Part shown: positions 28,637 through 36,078 of the stretch, piece by piece
How positions within the stretch are numbered: position 1 is the stretch's first letter
How the letters are laid out: each line of letters starts with the position of its first letter
NCBI GenBank assembly: GCA_902801565.1
Contig: CADCIX010000036.1
Span: 1 to 36,078 of the forward strand
Reading direction: 5' to 3'
DNA length: 36,078 nt
Origin: an uncultured Veillonellaceae bacterium
Lineage (GTDB): Bacteria > Bacillota > Negativicutes > Selenomonadales > Selenomonadaceae
The notes under the pieces: model-generated
Told to the model about the DNA's origin: nothing
What the model saw: only the letters and a program-made list of their open reading frames with translations
The model's database searches: none
Made by a program: the position numbers and the translations under genes

Positions 28637-29455
28637 TTACTCACCGGACGAGGGAGCCGGAAGCTCCTCATCCAGCATGGTTGCGACATCTGCATCGGCG
28701 GCAATCTCGACGATGGTCTTGGACGTGCCGTCAATCTCGATGGTGCCAGCACCCTCGGTCGTGACCGTGGTCTTGTTGGCCTGAGTGGAGATGCCGGAGA
28801 GCTTCGTGCTGTCAGCCGTGAACTGTGCATGGTCTGCCGCGCTCATTGCACCGGGAACGCTGTCCGTGGCAACCGCAAGGGCCACACCGCCGGAACCTAC
28901 GGAGAGGCCGTTGGCGTTGGAGCTGTCAATCTTGACGGAGAACTCTCCGCTGGACAGGTTCAAGCCGTTGCCGTTAGTGTAGGTGTCAACGAGGGTCTTC
29001 ACGTTGATATAGATGTGGTCATCAGTCTCAGTGCTCCCGTCCCCATCAGCTGCCGTGTTGATGACGAAATCGAGATAGGGGTCGCCCACAGCAAGCCCGG
29101 TAAGCGGGGTATCAGCCGTGGCACAAGTCTCCAGCGTTGCAGACTTCACCAAGAAATCCTTCGGGATGTCGATGTCAGGAGACAACGCCACGCCATTGGC
29201 CTTGATTGTGTAGGAAGCCGCATAGCCGCTGTTGGCCGTGGTTTTCTTCTCTACTGCCACCAGCACGTCAACCGCATTGTTGGTAGCGGTCAAAGCCGTA
29301 CCGTTGACCTTCACGGTCTTGATGGCGTCGGAGCCGAGGCCGGTAATCTGGCTCTGCAAGTCATCGGTGACAACCTTGGTGCGGGCCGCGAGGCTCTTGA
29401 GGTGGGAGAGTTTTGCCAGCTTTGCGAGCTGTGCTGCTGTGAGTGTGCTTGCCAT
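28637..29455 (-). CDS. Phage tail appendage / fibre protein with acidic LDE tail
   Basis: A 272-residue Thr/Ala/Gly-rich protein with repeated beta-prone blocks (GLNLSSGEFSVKIDSSNANG, LSVGSGGVALAVATDSVPGA) and the AMSAADHAQFTADSTKLSGI motif, all features of fibrous phage proteins. It ends IAADADVATMLDEELPAPSS: an acidic module of the same shape as those in the next gene (29560-30231). AGGAGG precedes the ATG. A role in head or tail fibres is inferred from composition. Confidence 0.75.
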   Translation of the reverse strand: MASTLTAAQLAKLAKLSHLKSLAARTKVVTDDLQSQITGLGSDAIKTVKVNGTALTATNNAVDVLVAVEKKTTANSGYAASYTIKANGVALSPDIDIPKDFLVKSATLETCATADTPLTGLAVGDPYLDFVINTAADGDGSTETDDHIYINVKTLVDTYTNGNGLNLSSGEFSVKIDSSNANGLSVGSGGVALAVATDSVPGAMSAADHAQFTADSTKLSGISTQANKTTVTTEGAGTIEIDGTSKTIVEIAADADVATMLDEELPAPSSGE

Positions 29456-29559
29456 AACAAATCATCCTCCTTATGTGGATATAAATTTATCCGGCAGGGA
29501 ATGGCATGCCCAGCCGGACGCTTCTATATGTTCCGCTTTCGCGGTCATATATTCCTTTG

Positions 29560-30231
29560 TCAAAAATCATCATCAACGTCGCCGTCGCCGGAGGATTCTC
29601 CTGCCACGGCTCCTGCGTCTGCTGTCTTGGGTGGGAAATATTCATCCAGAAGCTGCTCGACATCCGAATCATCCGCGATGATGGATGGAATTCCGGTCTC
29701 GTCCACGTCGCCCTCAAAATATTCATCGAGGGCTTCGTCTGCTTCATTGTCGCTTGCGATAAATCCGCCCGTCCATCCCATTTCTTTGACCGCCTCCGAA
29801 ATCTCATGCAGGGCAGAAACGATATGGCCGCAGTGTTCCTCGATTGCGTCCATGATATTCTGCTCATGCCCGGCAATCATTCTTGCCGCCAGTTCCGAGG
29901 CACCGGTTTCCATGAACGCCTTTATCTCATTCATGTGGCAGGCCCTCAGAATGGTTGACACGCCCTGGTAGTGCGCCACAACCATCAGTCCGTCATACCC
30001 GTCCGGGAAATGCACTGTCTGGTCGGCGGTGCGGTAATTGTCCGCATCTCCGTACTCAATATAAAACTCCCCTCGCTGTGGGCTGATGGCTGCGCTTTCC
30101 TGAAACCCTTCGATTTCTACCGAGGATTTCAAGGGGACATAGTCAAGAGTGATTTTATTGCCGTGTATGACGTGCCGTTCATTTGTGACCTGGAATGGAT
30201 GCGCGGGATCGTAGTCATGGAACTCGATCAC
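29560..30231 (-). CDS. Phage protein with two acidic LDEYF modules
   Basis: A 223-residue protein with a GTG start overlapping the previous small gene's stop (GTGA), AAGGAGG 10 bases ahead. Residues 1-110 are mixed beta (DGLMVVAHYQGVSTILRACH), the middle is helical, and the last third is acidic: IASDNEADEALDEYFEGD, then IPSIIADDSDVEQLLDEYF. Those modules match the end of the 272-residue neighbour. The function is unknown; the acidic tails may be an interaction handle shared by the two proteins. Confidence 0.7.
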   Translation of the reverse strand: MIEFHDYDPAHPFQVTNERHVIHGNKITLDYVPLKSSVEIEGFQESAAISPQRGEFYIEYGDADNYRTADQTVHFPDGYDGLMVVAHYQGVSTILRACHMNEIKAFMETGASELAARMIAGHEQNIMDAIEEHCGHIVSALHEISEAVKEMGWTGGFIASDNEADEALDEYFEGDVDETGIPSIIADDSDVEQLLDEYFPPKTADAGAVAGESSGDGDVDDDF

Positions 30232-30338
30232 GTGCGCTCGCCCTCCTTCTTTGTTTCGGAGGTCCTGGCTTTCGCCTCCAGCTCTGCCTTGCGCTTCCTG
30301 ATGGCCTCTTTGAGGTCTTTGTCGTTACTGAGTTTCAT
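30228..30338 (-). CDS. Small charged phage protein
   Basis: A 36-residue protein MKLSNDKDLKEAIRKRKAEL and on with EAKARTSETKKEGERT, one long charged helix. GGAGG lies 9 bases before the ATG, 16 bp after the tail-fibre stop. It overlaps the next gene's GTG by 3 bases. Too short for most gene callers; a coupling or chaperone role is only a guess. Confidence 0.6.
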   Translation of the reverse strand: MKLSNDKDLKEAIRKRKAELEAKARTSETKKEGERT

Positions 30339-30353
30339 GGCGGTTCACCTCCC

Positions 30354-32081
30354 TCATGCCTTTGCCCATCCAAGGGATACGGCATAGACGATGGTGCTGT
30401 CCGCTTCCCCGCCTTCCCCATTCTCAAGCACGAACTTGATAGCGGTGCGGGTCATGGCTGCCATGCTTTCCGGCAGGGCATACTCAAACTTGGATGCCAT
30501 GCGTCCGGAATCGCCGTAATTCTCCTGTGACACCATCTGCATTTCATTCCAGGTCTCCATGCCGTAGCCGCATTTGTAGGAAACCGTCACCGGCTGCCCT
30601 GCTTCTGCCGTCAGCGTGATTTCCGGGTGACCCGGTTCAGTGTTCGCGGAGAAGTCCACGAATTTCACGCCTCCAACTTTTACCTCGATGGTGTTGTAGT
30701 CAACGCCAGCATCCGGGAGCACAAGCGTCTGCCGTGTCCCGTCCGTGGTGCCGATGGCGATGTCCGTCTTTGTATGCACTTCGTCCCCGAAGGTGACATA
30801 TGCCCGAATCTTCCCGGTTTTCAGTGCATCATGGTGAATCATGCATTGGGCAAAAGCCAAAGAGCGGATGCCATCCTCGGAAAACTCTTTCGTGAGGGAG
30901 ACGATGTTCTCCCCGGTGTTCCACTGGATACCGTTCTTCCCTGTCGCACCGAGCTTTCTCGTGGATATGTCTGCCGTTGTCCGAAGGATGACGGTGTTTT
31001 CGACAACATAGGTATTCACGATGTCGCTCTTGCAGATGATGCGGAGGATGCCATCGTTCTTGCTGGAGGATTTCACCTGCACATCCTCACTGTGGATGCC
31101 GTCCGTGACGGTGTACCACTGCCCGGGCTTGATGCCGTCCAGGGACGCCACGCCAATGGTACGGCTTCCTGCGGTGATTGCGTTCACGCTGATTTTCAGC
31201 ACATCCACTTCCTGCACAGGGAAGAAGTCATCATAGAAGGCCATGTTGGAAAGGTCGAGGTCATTGAAGATCCTGCTAGCAAGTTCTTCATCATGCTCAG
31301 GAGATACTTTGAACCACACGGCATGCGGGGATTTCGGTTCCGATGAGCCAACATACACATTGGGAGGGCCATCCAGCCGGATGCCGATGTTTGCCATCTC
31401 AATCTCAAGCTGTGAAAGTCTTCCGTTCATGATCGGGAAAGTGTAGGTGTTGGAGCCGATCAGGACGGTGCGAAGGCTGTCCACGGGAATCCTGTCAAGA
31501 CGACGGGGATTGTTCTCCTCGCCTACAAAGACCACAGCGCAGTCGTTGACTGCCGAGCCGACTTGGACGAAATTCGGATGCGGGTTCTGGTCGTTCTGAT
31601 GATCGTAGAATTCTGCTCTCGATACACCGCCGATACCTTCCTCGATGGTAACCGTCACATTCTCGCTCTGGCCAACTACCGTGATGACGGAATAGACATA
31701 GTTGATGACCTCGCCACTCCCTGCCGCCGGGATGTACTCACTATAGTCTCCGGTATTGCGGATGGCATAAAGCACCTCTTCTCCAGTGTCCGGGTCCGTG
31801 GCGAAAATGCCGAGCTCCCTTGCGAAGAAGCCCTGCTCCAATTCTGCGTTTTTCAGGATGCACTCCATCACCGACGTGCCGGTGCCATCCACCCGAATAT
31901 TCCCTACGGGAAGTTTCAGGATGGGATTCACCATTGCCGTCATGCCCTTGATATTCATTCCTTCCGGAACCTTCCCGTCCCCCATCATCACGCGGGTGAA
32001 ATGGAGCTCCTTCCCCTGCTGGGTCTTTGCCAGAAGGTTCATCCCCGCGATGGTCAGGGTCGTGTTTCGTGTGTCTGCCAT
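30354..32081 (-). CDS. Phage tail fibre protein
   Basis: A 575-residue protein. The N-terminus (TLTIAGMNLLAKTQQGKELH followed by FTRVMMGDG) matches the baseplate-attaching domain of phage tail-collar/tail fibre proteins, followed by GFFARELGIFATDPDTGEEV. The body is beta-rich. AAGGAGG precedes the ATG, 6-8 bases ahead. It lies after the DUF2313-type protein, the usual position of the first fibre gene. A separate, DGR-varied receptor-binding protein is encoded further on, so this one is probably the shaft. Confidence 0.88.
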   Translation of the reverse strand: MADTRNTTLTIAGMNLLAKTQQGKELHFTRVMMGDGKVPEGMNIKGMTAMVNPILKLPVGNIRVDGTGTSVMECILKNAELEQGFFARELGIFATDPDTGEEVLYAIRNTGDYSEYIPAAGSGEVINYVYSVITVVGQSENVTVTIEEGIGGVSRAEFYDHQNDQNPHPNFVQVGSAVNDCAVVFVGEENNPRRLDRIPVDSLRTVLIGSNTYTFPIMNGRLSQLEIEMANIGIRLDGPPNVYVGSSEPKSPHAVWFKVSPEHDEELASRIFNDLDLSNMAFYDDFFPVQEVDVLKISVNAITAGSRTIGVASLDGIKPGQWYTVTDGIHSEDVQVKSSSKNDGILRIICKSDIVNTYVVENTVILRTTADISTRKLGATGKNGIQWNTGENIVSLTKEFSEDGIRSLAFAQCMIHHDALKTGKIRAYVTFGDEVHTKTDIAIGTTDGTRQTLVLPDAGVDYNTIEVKVGGVKFVDFSANTEPGHPEITLTAEAGQPVTVSYKCGYGMETWNEMQMVSQENYGDSGRMASKFEYALPESMAAMTRTAIKFVLENGEGGEADSTIVYAVSLGWAKA

Positions 32082-32097
32082 GATTGTTCCTCCTTTG

Positions 32098-33615
32098 TTA
32101 TCCTACTGCCGAAAGTCCGGCTTGCATGATGCCGACGTGTGCCCTTGTCCTTCTTCCGGGTGGCAGGTCGCATCTGTCAGCACCTACTATGACGCGCCCT
32201 GTCCTGGCATGGGCATCCCCAATGATGCAGCCAACCAGGGTATTCCCGGGTGGTGCCAGCTGGATGGATTTCCTTCCACCTGCGCCCATGGCGAAACCTG
32301 CCCGCATTGACGCATCTGCATCCGGTGGCAGGGCCGGGAAAAATCTGCGCCTTCCGCTTCCCACGGTTCCGGCTGCATATCTGGGCGTCAGTGTCGATGA
32401 TTCCAAAAATCCCCGCATAAAGTCCGGGATATCTTCCGGCGCTGTGCCTACAGACCTCCGTCCTCCTGCCTGCACAGCTGATGTGAGCACGACACCAGCA
32501 ACAGCCTCCGGGGGCATTCCGATATGCAGGATTTTCCTGCCACGTGCTGCAGGAAGGACAGCAATCCGTACCGCCATTCGTGACGGCTCTCTTATGCTCG
32601 CGATCCAATCCGCAAGGTCTCCCATGTCAGCCAGGACATTCCCGCGTCCTGTAATGGCCCCCGCATGTCCGATACGGATGTGGGGGAAGCCATCCTCCGG
32701 GGGCGCGATGCCGTAAAGCCGTCTGCCTGCTCTCCCTGTCGCTATTATGGGAGATGGGTAAACCACCGATGTGCCAGGAATAGCAAGCGGAATTCTCTGC
32801 CGGCCTTTGATATCGTAAGCAATTCCTAAGACATCCCAGATTCTGGAAGGTAATGTAATGCTCCTGAACCATTCCGGCATGTCTTCAAGGTTGGCGGGAA
32901 TATCCCCAAAGCCGGACCGAATATACGCAAAAGCTGAAAGCACCGGGGTCTTTGCCGAAAGTTCCACGGGGCCAGCCCTCACTGTCTTGTGGTATGAGTG
33001 GCCCGACATGATATCCATGCTGTAACGCAGGATGAAATCCTCCGGCTTGGCTACGCTGACAGATGCCAGGCCGTCCACCAGATTCGCGAAACCGTATTTC
33101 AGGCCTCCCTCTCCGGCAAAGTCAATCTCGCGCTCAATCCAGAAATTCAGTCCCAGATGAGCAGGAATGTAAATCCGGATGGCTTCCATCATGTCATTCG
33201 GATATATTATCTGCCCACCATCAAAGTGGATATTGAAAACATATTCTTCCGGACTCTCCTTGAGCCGGATAATACTATCGTCGCTTACATAACGCCTGAT
33301 CAGGCGTTCCATGAAACCCAGAGTGGATGTCTGTGTGCCATTCAGTTTGAGCAATATCCGATTTCGGCGCTGTGTGTAAGTGTCCCCAGGATTAGGCCGT
33401 ACCTCAACAATGCGTTCCCAGTCAGAGAGCCCCCATGTCGCAGTTTCTGCAAAGAACTGTTTTGCTATCTCCTGCAACAGGATCCTCTGCTGCTCATGTT
33501 CCCATGAACAGACTGCAAGAAGATCCTGAAGGTTCTTTTCCTTGTCCCTGAACAGAAACTGGGGCAGATAACGGGAGATATCTACTCCTTGCTGGCGAAG
33601 AAACTCAAATAACAT
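32098..33615 (-). CDS. YmfQ/DUF2313-type tail protein with long repetitive C-terminal extension
   Basis: A 505-residue protein. The first ~170 residues are the baseplate-to-fibre protein domain of PBSX/P2-type phages (VDISRYLPQFLFRDKEKNLQ, WERIVEVRPNPGDTYTQRRN, HLGLNFWIEREID). Usual length is about 190-200. The remaining ~330 residues are an extension of degenerate repeats rich in Gly, Arg, Ala and Pro, e.g. RRLYGIAPPEDGFPHIRIGH, RKILHIGMPPEAVAGVV, RRSVGTAPEDIPDFMRGF, RRRFFPALPPDADASMRAG, RKSIQLAPPGNTLVGC. Its ATG lies 11 bp inside baseplate J. GGAGG precedes it. Confidence 0.85.
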   Translation of the reverse strand: MLFEFLRQQGVDISRYLPQFLFRDKEKNLQDLLAVCSWEHEQQRILLQEIAKQFFAETATWGLSDWERIVEVRPNPGDTYTQRRNRILLKLNGTQTSTLGFMERLIRRYVSDDSIIRLKESPEEYVFNIHFDGGQIIYPNDMMEAIRIYIPAHLGLNFWIEREIDFAGEGGLKYGFANLVDGLASVSVAKPEDFILRYSMDIMSGHSYHKTVRAGPVELSAKTPVLSAFAYIRSGFGDIPANLEDMPEWFRSITLPSRIWDVLGIAYDIKGRQRIPLAIPGTSVVYPSPIIATGRAGRRLYGIAPPEDGFPHIRIGHAGAITGRGNVLADMGDLADWIASIREPSRMAVRIAVLPAARGRKILHIGMPPEAVAGVVLTSAVQAGGRRSVGTAPEDIPDFMRGFLESSTLTPRYAAGTVGSGRRRFFPALPPDADASMRAGFAMGAGGRKSIQLAPPGNTLVGCIIGDAHARTGRVIVGADRCDLPPGRRTRAHVGIMQAGLSAVG

Positions 33616-34672
33616 TTATCGTCACCTCCCCAAGAACGGGCAGGTCCTCTGCATCCAGACCAATGTTTTCCTCCAAGCCGTTGAGTCTGAGGTTTCGATA
33701 ATCAAAAGCACCGCCCTTCTCTATCAGGATGCTTCCGATGCGGTTCCGTGTGATTTGTGCCTTGTTCTTCAGAATTGCCTTAGAAACAAATAGCACCTTT
33801 TTCACAAGTTCCGAAAGATAAGTCCTGACAGCATCCCGGAAGGCCTCCTCATCTACTGTCCCAAGGGCATCCACGGAAATATCGAGTGCCAGTTCATGGG
33901 CCGATACCACGGTCACGGCGGGGCCGACTGGTCGTACCTCCTCAATATGGTCGTATACTGTGGCAAGCAATTCCTCCGATGCTTCGTGCTGGTTGCTGTC
34001 GACGATGATAACCTTGACAGTGCCGGGACCGGCCCAAATCGGGATGCAGTCCGCATTCCCAACGCCTTCCACTTCCAATGCCCACTGGATGTAATGAAAA
34101 CGGTTTCCGCTTGTAGCAGGAGTCCGGACTTTGAGCAGGTACCGTGCAAGAAGGTCGTCATCTGATTCCTCATCATATCCATCGTGCATAGCCTCCTCGT
34201 TTACAACCGACGAAATACCCGGGATGTTCATGGGGATGTTTACGATGGTTCCCGCCACGACATTACATTTCGCTCCCACTTCCACAGCTGTGACAGGGAC
34301 AGTTCCCGACCCGCTCACGGCTACTTCTTCATCGGCGGCAAATCTGAGTCCAGCCATGGTCGTAAAAATGCTCCCTGCCAGGACAGTCCCTGTCCCCATG
34401 ACTGTCACTTCTCCATGGGCATAGGTTGCGGCTTTCCGGATGACGCCCATTTCCTCTGCCCTCATAGCAAGGTACTCGCTGCCGGTCTCGGCGGCAGTAT
34501 CCGCAAAGGCGGCTTTATATGCCTGCTCCAGTTCCACTTCCACTTTGGCGAATTCGATGGAATTAGAGGCCAGTACATCATACTCGAAGGTACCTTCAAA
34601 CTTGGCCTGCGGGCTTTCGCTTTGCGCCTGCAGCTCTCTCAGTATTTCTTCCTGTGTTCTGGCTTCATACAT
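33605..34672 (-). CDS. Baseplate J-like protein (XkdT/gp47)
   Basis: A 355-residue structural protein of the contractile-tail baseplate wedge, XkdT/gpJ family. Visible are the N-terminal FEYDVLASNSIEFAKVEVEL, the AKCNVVAGTIVNIP block and the acidic GYDEESDDDLLARYLLKVRT with AGPGTVKVIIVD after it, all typical. GGAGGTG lies 7 bases before the ATG, and it overlaps the DUF2634 stop by 8 bp. Confidence 0.93.
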   Translation of the reverse strand: MYEARTQEEILRELQAQSESPQAKFEGTFEYDVLASNSIEFAKVEVELEQAYKAAFADTAAETGSEYLAMRAEEMGVIRKAATYAHGEVTVMGTGTVLAGSIFTTMAGLRFAADEEVAVSGSGTVPVTAVEVGAKCNVVAGTIVNIPMNIPGISSVVNEEAMHDGYDEESDDDLLARYLLKVRTPATSGNRFHYIQWALEVEGVGNADCIPIWAGPGTVKVIIVDSNQHEASEELLATVYDHIEEVRPVGPAVTVVSAHELALDISVDALGTVDEEAFRDAVRTYLSELVKKVLFVSKAILKNKAQITRNRIGSILIEKGGAFDYRNLRLNGLEENIGLDAEDLPVLGEVTINVI

Positions 34673-35093
34673 TCAGGCTCACCTCCCCGTAGACCGTCGT
34701 CAGGTTTATGGTCGTAGTCACTTCATTGCCGTGCTTGGCAGGCGAAAATTTAACGGAATCGATGCTGAGGATGTAGGGATTGACCATCAGGCATTCCGTG
34801 ATCACCCGCTTCAGCTCGGAATACCTCTCCTGCACGCTCATCACTTTCCCGATGAAGGGCTGGAGCTCGACTCCATATTGCCAGGAATAAGCGGCATAAG
34901 AAAAGCGCTCTGTCTTGAGCGCCTTGTAGATCCATACCTTGAGAGCTTCCTGCCCATAAGCCATTACATGGTTCCCGTTGCCGTCATAGATGAACCTGTC
35001 CACTTCGAAGTTCCATGCTGGCTGAGTGAACAGAGGAAGTTCCTGTTCTTCCGTTGTTATCTCTGTTCCGATGAATGGAAATTCTGCACTCAT
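34665..35093 (-). CDS. DUF2634 protein (XkdS-like)
   Basis: A 142-residue baseplate protein of the XkdS/DUF2634 family, the counterpart of gp25-like lysozyme fold subunits. Typical blocks are QPAWNFEVDRFIYDGNGNHV, SYAAYSWQYGVELQPFIGKV and the closing TTTINLTTVYGEVSLNV. The ATG at 35093 overlaps the previous stop (ATGA); the longer open frame to 35165 lacks a ribosome site. Confidence 0.88.
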   Translation of the reverse strand: MSAEFPFIGTEITTEEQELPLFTQPAWNFEVDRFIYDGNGNHVMAYGQEALKVWIYKALKTERFSYAAYSWQYGVELQPFIGKVMSVQERYSELKRVITECLMVNPYILSIDSVKFSPAKHGNEVTTTINLTTVYGEVSLNV

Positions 35094-35491
35094 AGCTTCA
35101 CCATCTTTTCTGTCACCATGTAAAGCTGCTCCCCTTCCATCTCCACGGGGAACACCGATACCCAATCCCCTGGTTTCAATGTATCCGTATAAATGAAAGT
35201 CTCCGTATAGTCATTGTCAATGCCATGCGTGTGGACATGATGCCCGGCAGGCTGCGTGCCGCTTACGATATGCCCCCTGGCCTCCCGGTAATGCCCTATG
35301 AGCCATTGCTCATTCAGGTACACCTGTTCCTTTGTGAGGTGGATCCCGTTCCAAAGGATGTCGATATCAGGGGGTGGCGCAATTACCTTGCCAAGGCTTC
35401 CCTGCATCGGTGCATGGCCTGCAGCGATATTGTGCATGGCATCCACGATGCCCGCCGCTGAATGTTCCGCTGACGGTATTTCCTCTGGCAC
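35090..35491 (-). CDS. DUF2577-like phage protein (XkdR-like)
   Basis: A 133-residue protein with a GTG start at 35491 and GAGGTGA 6-9 bases before it. It shows the DUF2577 hallmarks: MQGSLGKVIAPPPDIDILWN, the His-rich PAGHHVHTHGID and the OB-like end LKPGDWVSVFPVEMEGEQL. It precedes DUF2634 and follows XkdQ, as in PBSX. It is probably a baseplate-hub/tail component. Confidence 0.85.
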   Translation of the reverse strand: MPEEIPSAEHSAAGIVDAMHNIAAGHAPMQGSLGKVIAPPPDIDILWNGIHLTKEQVYLNEQWLIGHYREARGHIVSGTQPAGHHVHTHGIDNDYTETFIYTDTLKPGDWVSVFPVEMEGEQLYMVTEKMVKL

Positions 35492-35519
35492 AATGGTTCA
35501 CCTCGCTTTGCATTTCCGT

Positions 35520-36078
35520 TTATGTTTCACCGTTATTCTCTTCTTTTTCCTTTTCGGCGGTTTCCTCGTTCATGAGGTTTTCAAACTCCAGCTCCAGCTT
35601 CATCTCGTACTTCCCGTCCGTGAAAGTGTGCGTGTCGCTCTTGATCCAGAACTGCCCGGTGAAAAGGCTGTCCGTCACCTTGATGGAATAGGGCGCCTTG
35701 ACCCGGTAATCACCAAGGCAGACAATGCTGCCGGATTCCTCCGGCTTCTTCAGGAGCTTCTTGGCCTCCACCTGGGTGTCCTTGTTGGGGTCCACCTTGT
35801 AGATGTCCTGGAACATGGAATACTTCTGGATGTGCTCATCTTCCGTGATGATTTCTGTGGGGTTCCCCTGCTCGTCGATGATCTGGATCTTGTCGATGAG
35901 CTGCTCGATGGATTTCTTGTAGCGGCTGTCCGTCATGTTCTGCTGGGACTTCGCCTCAAACCCCTCGATCAGTGTTCCTTTTTCCACCACATCCAGCTTG
36001 GCGCCGTTCATGACAGGGTGGTACTTCTTTTCGTTCTTCTTGGAAGCCTCCGTATAGGCCGCCATGATGATCTGGTAG
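35520..36078 (-). CDS. XkdQ-like tail/baseplate hub protein, C-terminal part (start outside window)
   Basis: The frame is open to the right edge; the codons before the in-frame ATG at 36065 continue YQII, so the true start is beyond 36078. What is visible, about 185 residues, matches the C-terminus of XkdQ/YqbQ: DSRYKKSIEQLIDKIQIIDE, SMFQDIYKVDPNKDTQVEAK, then GSIVCLGDYRVKAPYSIKVT and a GQFWIKSDTHTF end. XkdQ is related to phage hub proteins such as gpD of P2. Confidence 0.85.
   Translation of the reverse strand, partial: YQIIMAAYTEASKKNEKKYHPVMNGAKLDVVEKGTLIEGFEAKSQQNMTDSRYKKSIEQLIDKIQIIDEQGNPTEIITEDEHIQKYSMFQDIYKVDPNKDTQVEAKKLLKKPEESGSIVCLGDYRVKAPYSIKVTDSLFTGQFWIKSDTHTFTDGKYEMKLELEFENLMNEETAEKEKEENNGET

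Larger units (their letters stand above)
21108..36078 (-). mobile_element. Contractile-tailed prophage, tail-to-lysis part (incomplete at right edge)
   Basis: Every gene from 36078 to 21154 runs leftward with tight spacing and strong ribosome sites, in the order XkdQ-like, DUF2577, DUF2634, baseplate J, DUF2313-type, tail fibre, retroelement, holin and endolysin. That is the late-gene order of PBSX/Mu-like myoviruses. Head, tail-sheath, repressor and integrase genes are not in the window, so it could be a complete prophage or a defective particle locus. Confidence 0.9.

Noticed and set aside
29487..29570. 27-residue ORF beginning MIFDKGIYDRESGTYRSVRL
   Set aside because: No ribosome site, and it overlaps the end of the acidic 223-residue gene; possible but unsupported.
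28166..29971. 600-codon open frame on the + strand
   Set aside because: It is opposite three prophage genes with strong ribosome sites and has shadow composition.

Overview
The window looks like a chromosomal segment of a GC-rich, low-oxygen Firmicute, most likely a Negativicute of the Selenomonas/Mitsuokella type. This is inference from gene content (one-piece PurL, AsnC-type regulator with aminotransferase, orphan DhaM, TGS-type nucleoside kinase), strong Shine-Dalgarno sites and codon use; no rRNA or other taxonomic marker is present.

Positions 1-20555 are mostly housekeeping genes. A short integrase-like remnant lies at the left edge. Next comes a leftward set: cupin-like yhcH, purL, orphan dhaM, then, past a terminator, a dicarboxylate/amino-acid:cation symporter. 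Rightward from 6994 are an AsnC/Lrp-type regulator and an aminotransferase with overlapping stop and start. A leftward PIN-domain toxin-antitoxin pair follows; its toxin is broken by a 162-bp MITE that left a clean TA duplication, and a second MITE copy forms the leader of the regulator gene. Then come a leftward phosphate-uptake operon (DUF47, PiT transporter, nucleoside kinase), a leftward lysC-aspC pair, a rightward uracil permease and RluA pseudouridine synthase, a sigma factor coupled to a signal-less amidase, and class II fructose-bisphosphate aldolase with a clear terminator.

Positions 20580-20910 hold a compact type I toxin-antitoxin locus built like par/fst of plasmid pAD1: a 32-residue hydrophobic peptide gene, a convergent antisense promoter, a shared hairpin, and a direct repeat that makes the antisense 5' end complementary to the toxin start site. 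No protein family search was possible, so its novelty is unproven, but the architecture is visible directly in the bases.

From 21108 to the right edge all genes run leftward and form the tail, host-recognition and lysis end of a contractile-tailed (myovirus/PBSX-type) prophage. In transcription order: XkdQ-like protein (cut by the window edge), DUF2577, DUF2634, baseplate J, a YmfQ/DUF2313-type tail protein with a repetitive C-terminal extension, tail fibre, small accessory proteins, then a complete diversity-generating retroelement (C-type-lectin-like target with variable repeat, cruciform-type hairpin, Avd, template repeat, reverse transcriptase). After that come small proteins, a Tad2-like (DUF2829) anti-defence protein, XhlA-like protein, holin, a two-enzyme endolysin with a 35-residue repeat, a small protein, a stand-alone NrdD-type glycyl-radical domain, and a frameshifted last gene ahead of a strong terminator. 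The prophage's integrase, head genes and right end lie outside the window.
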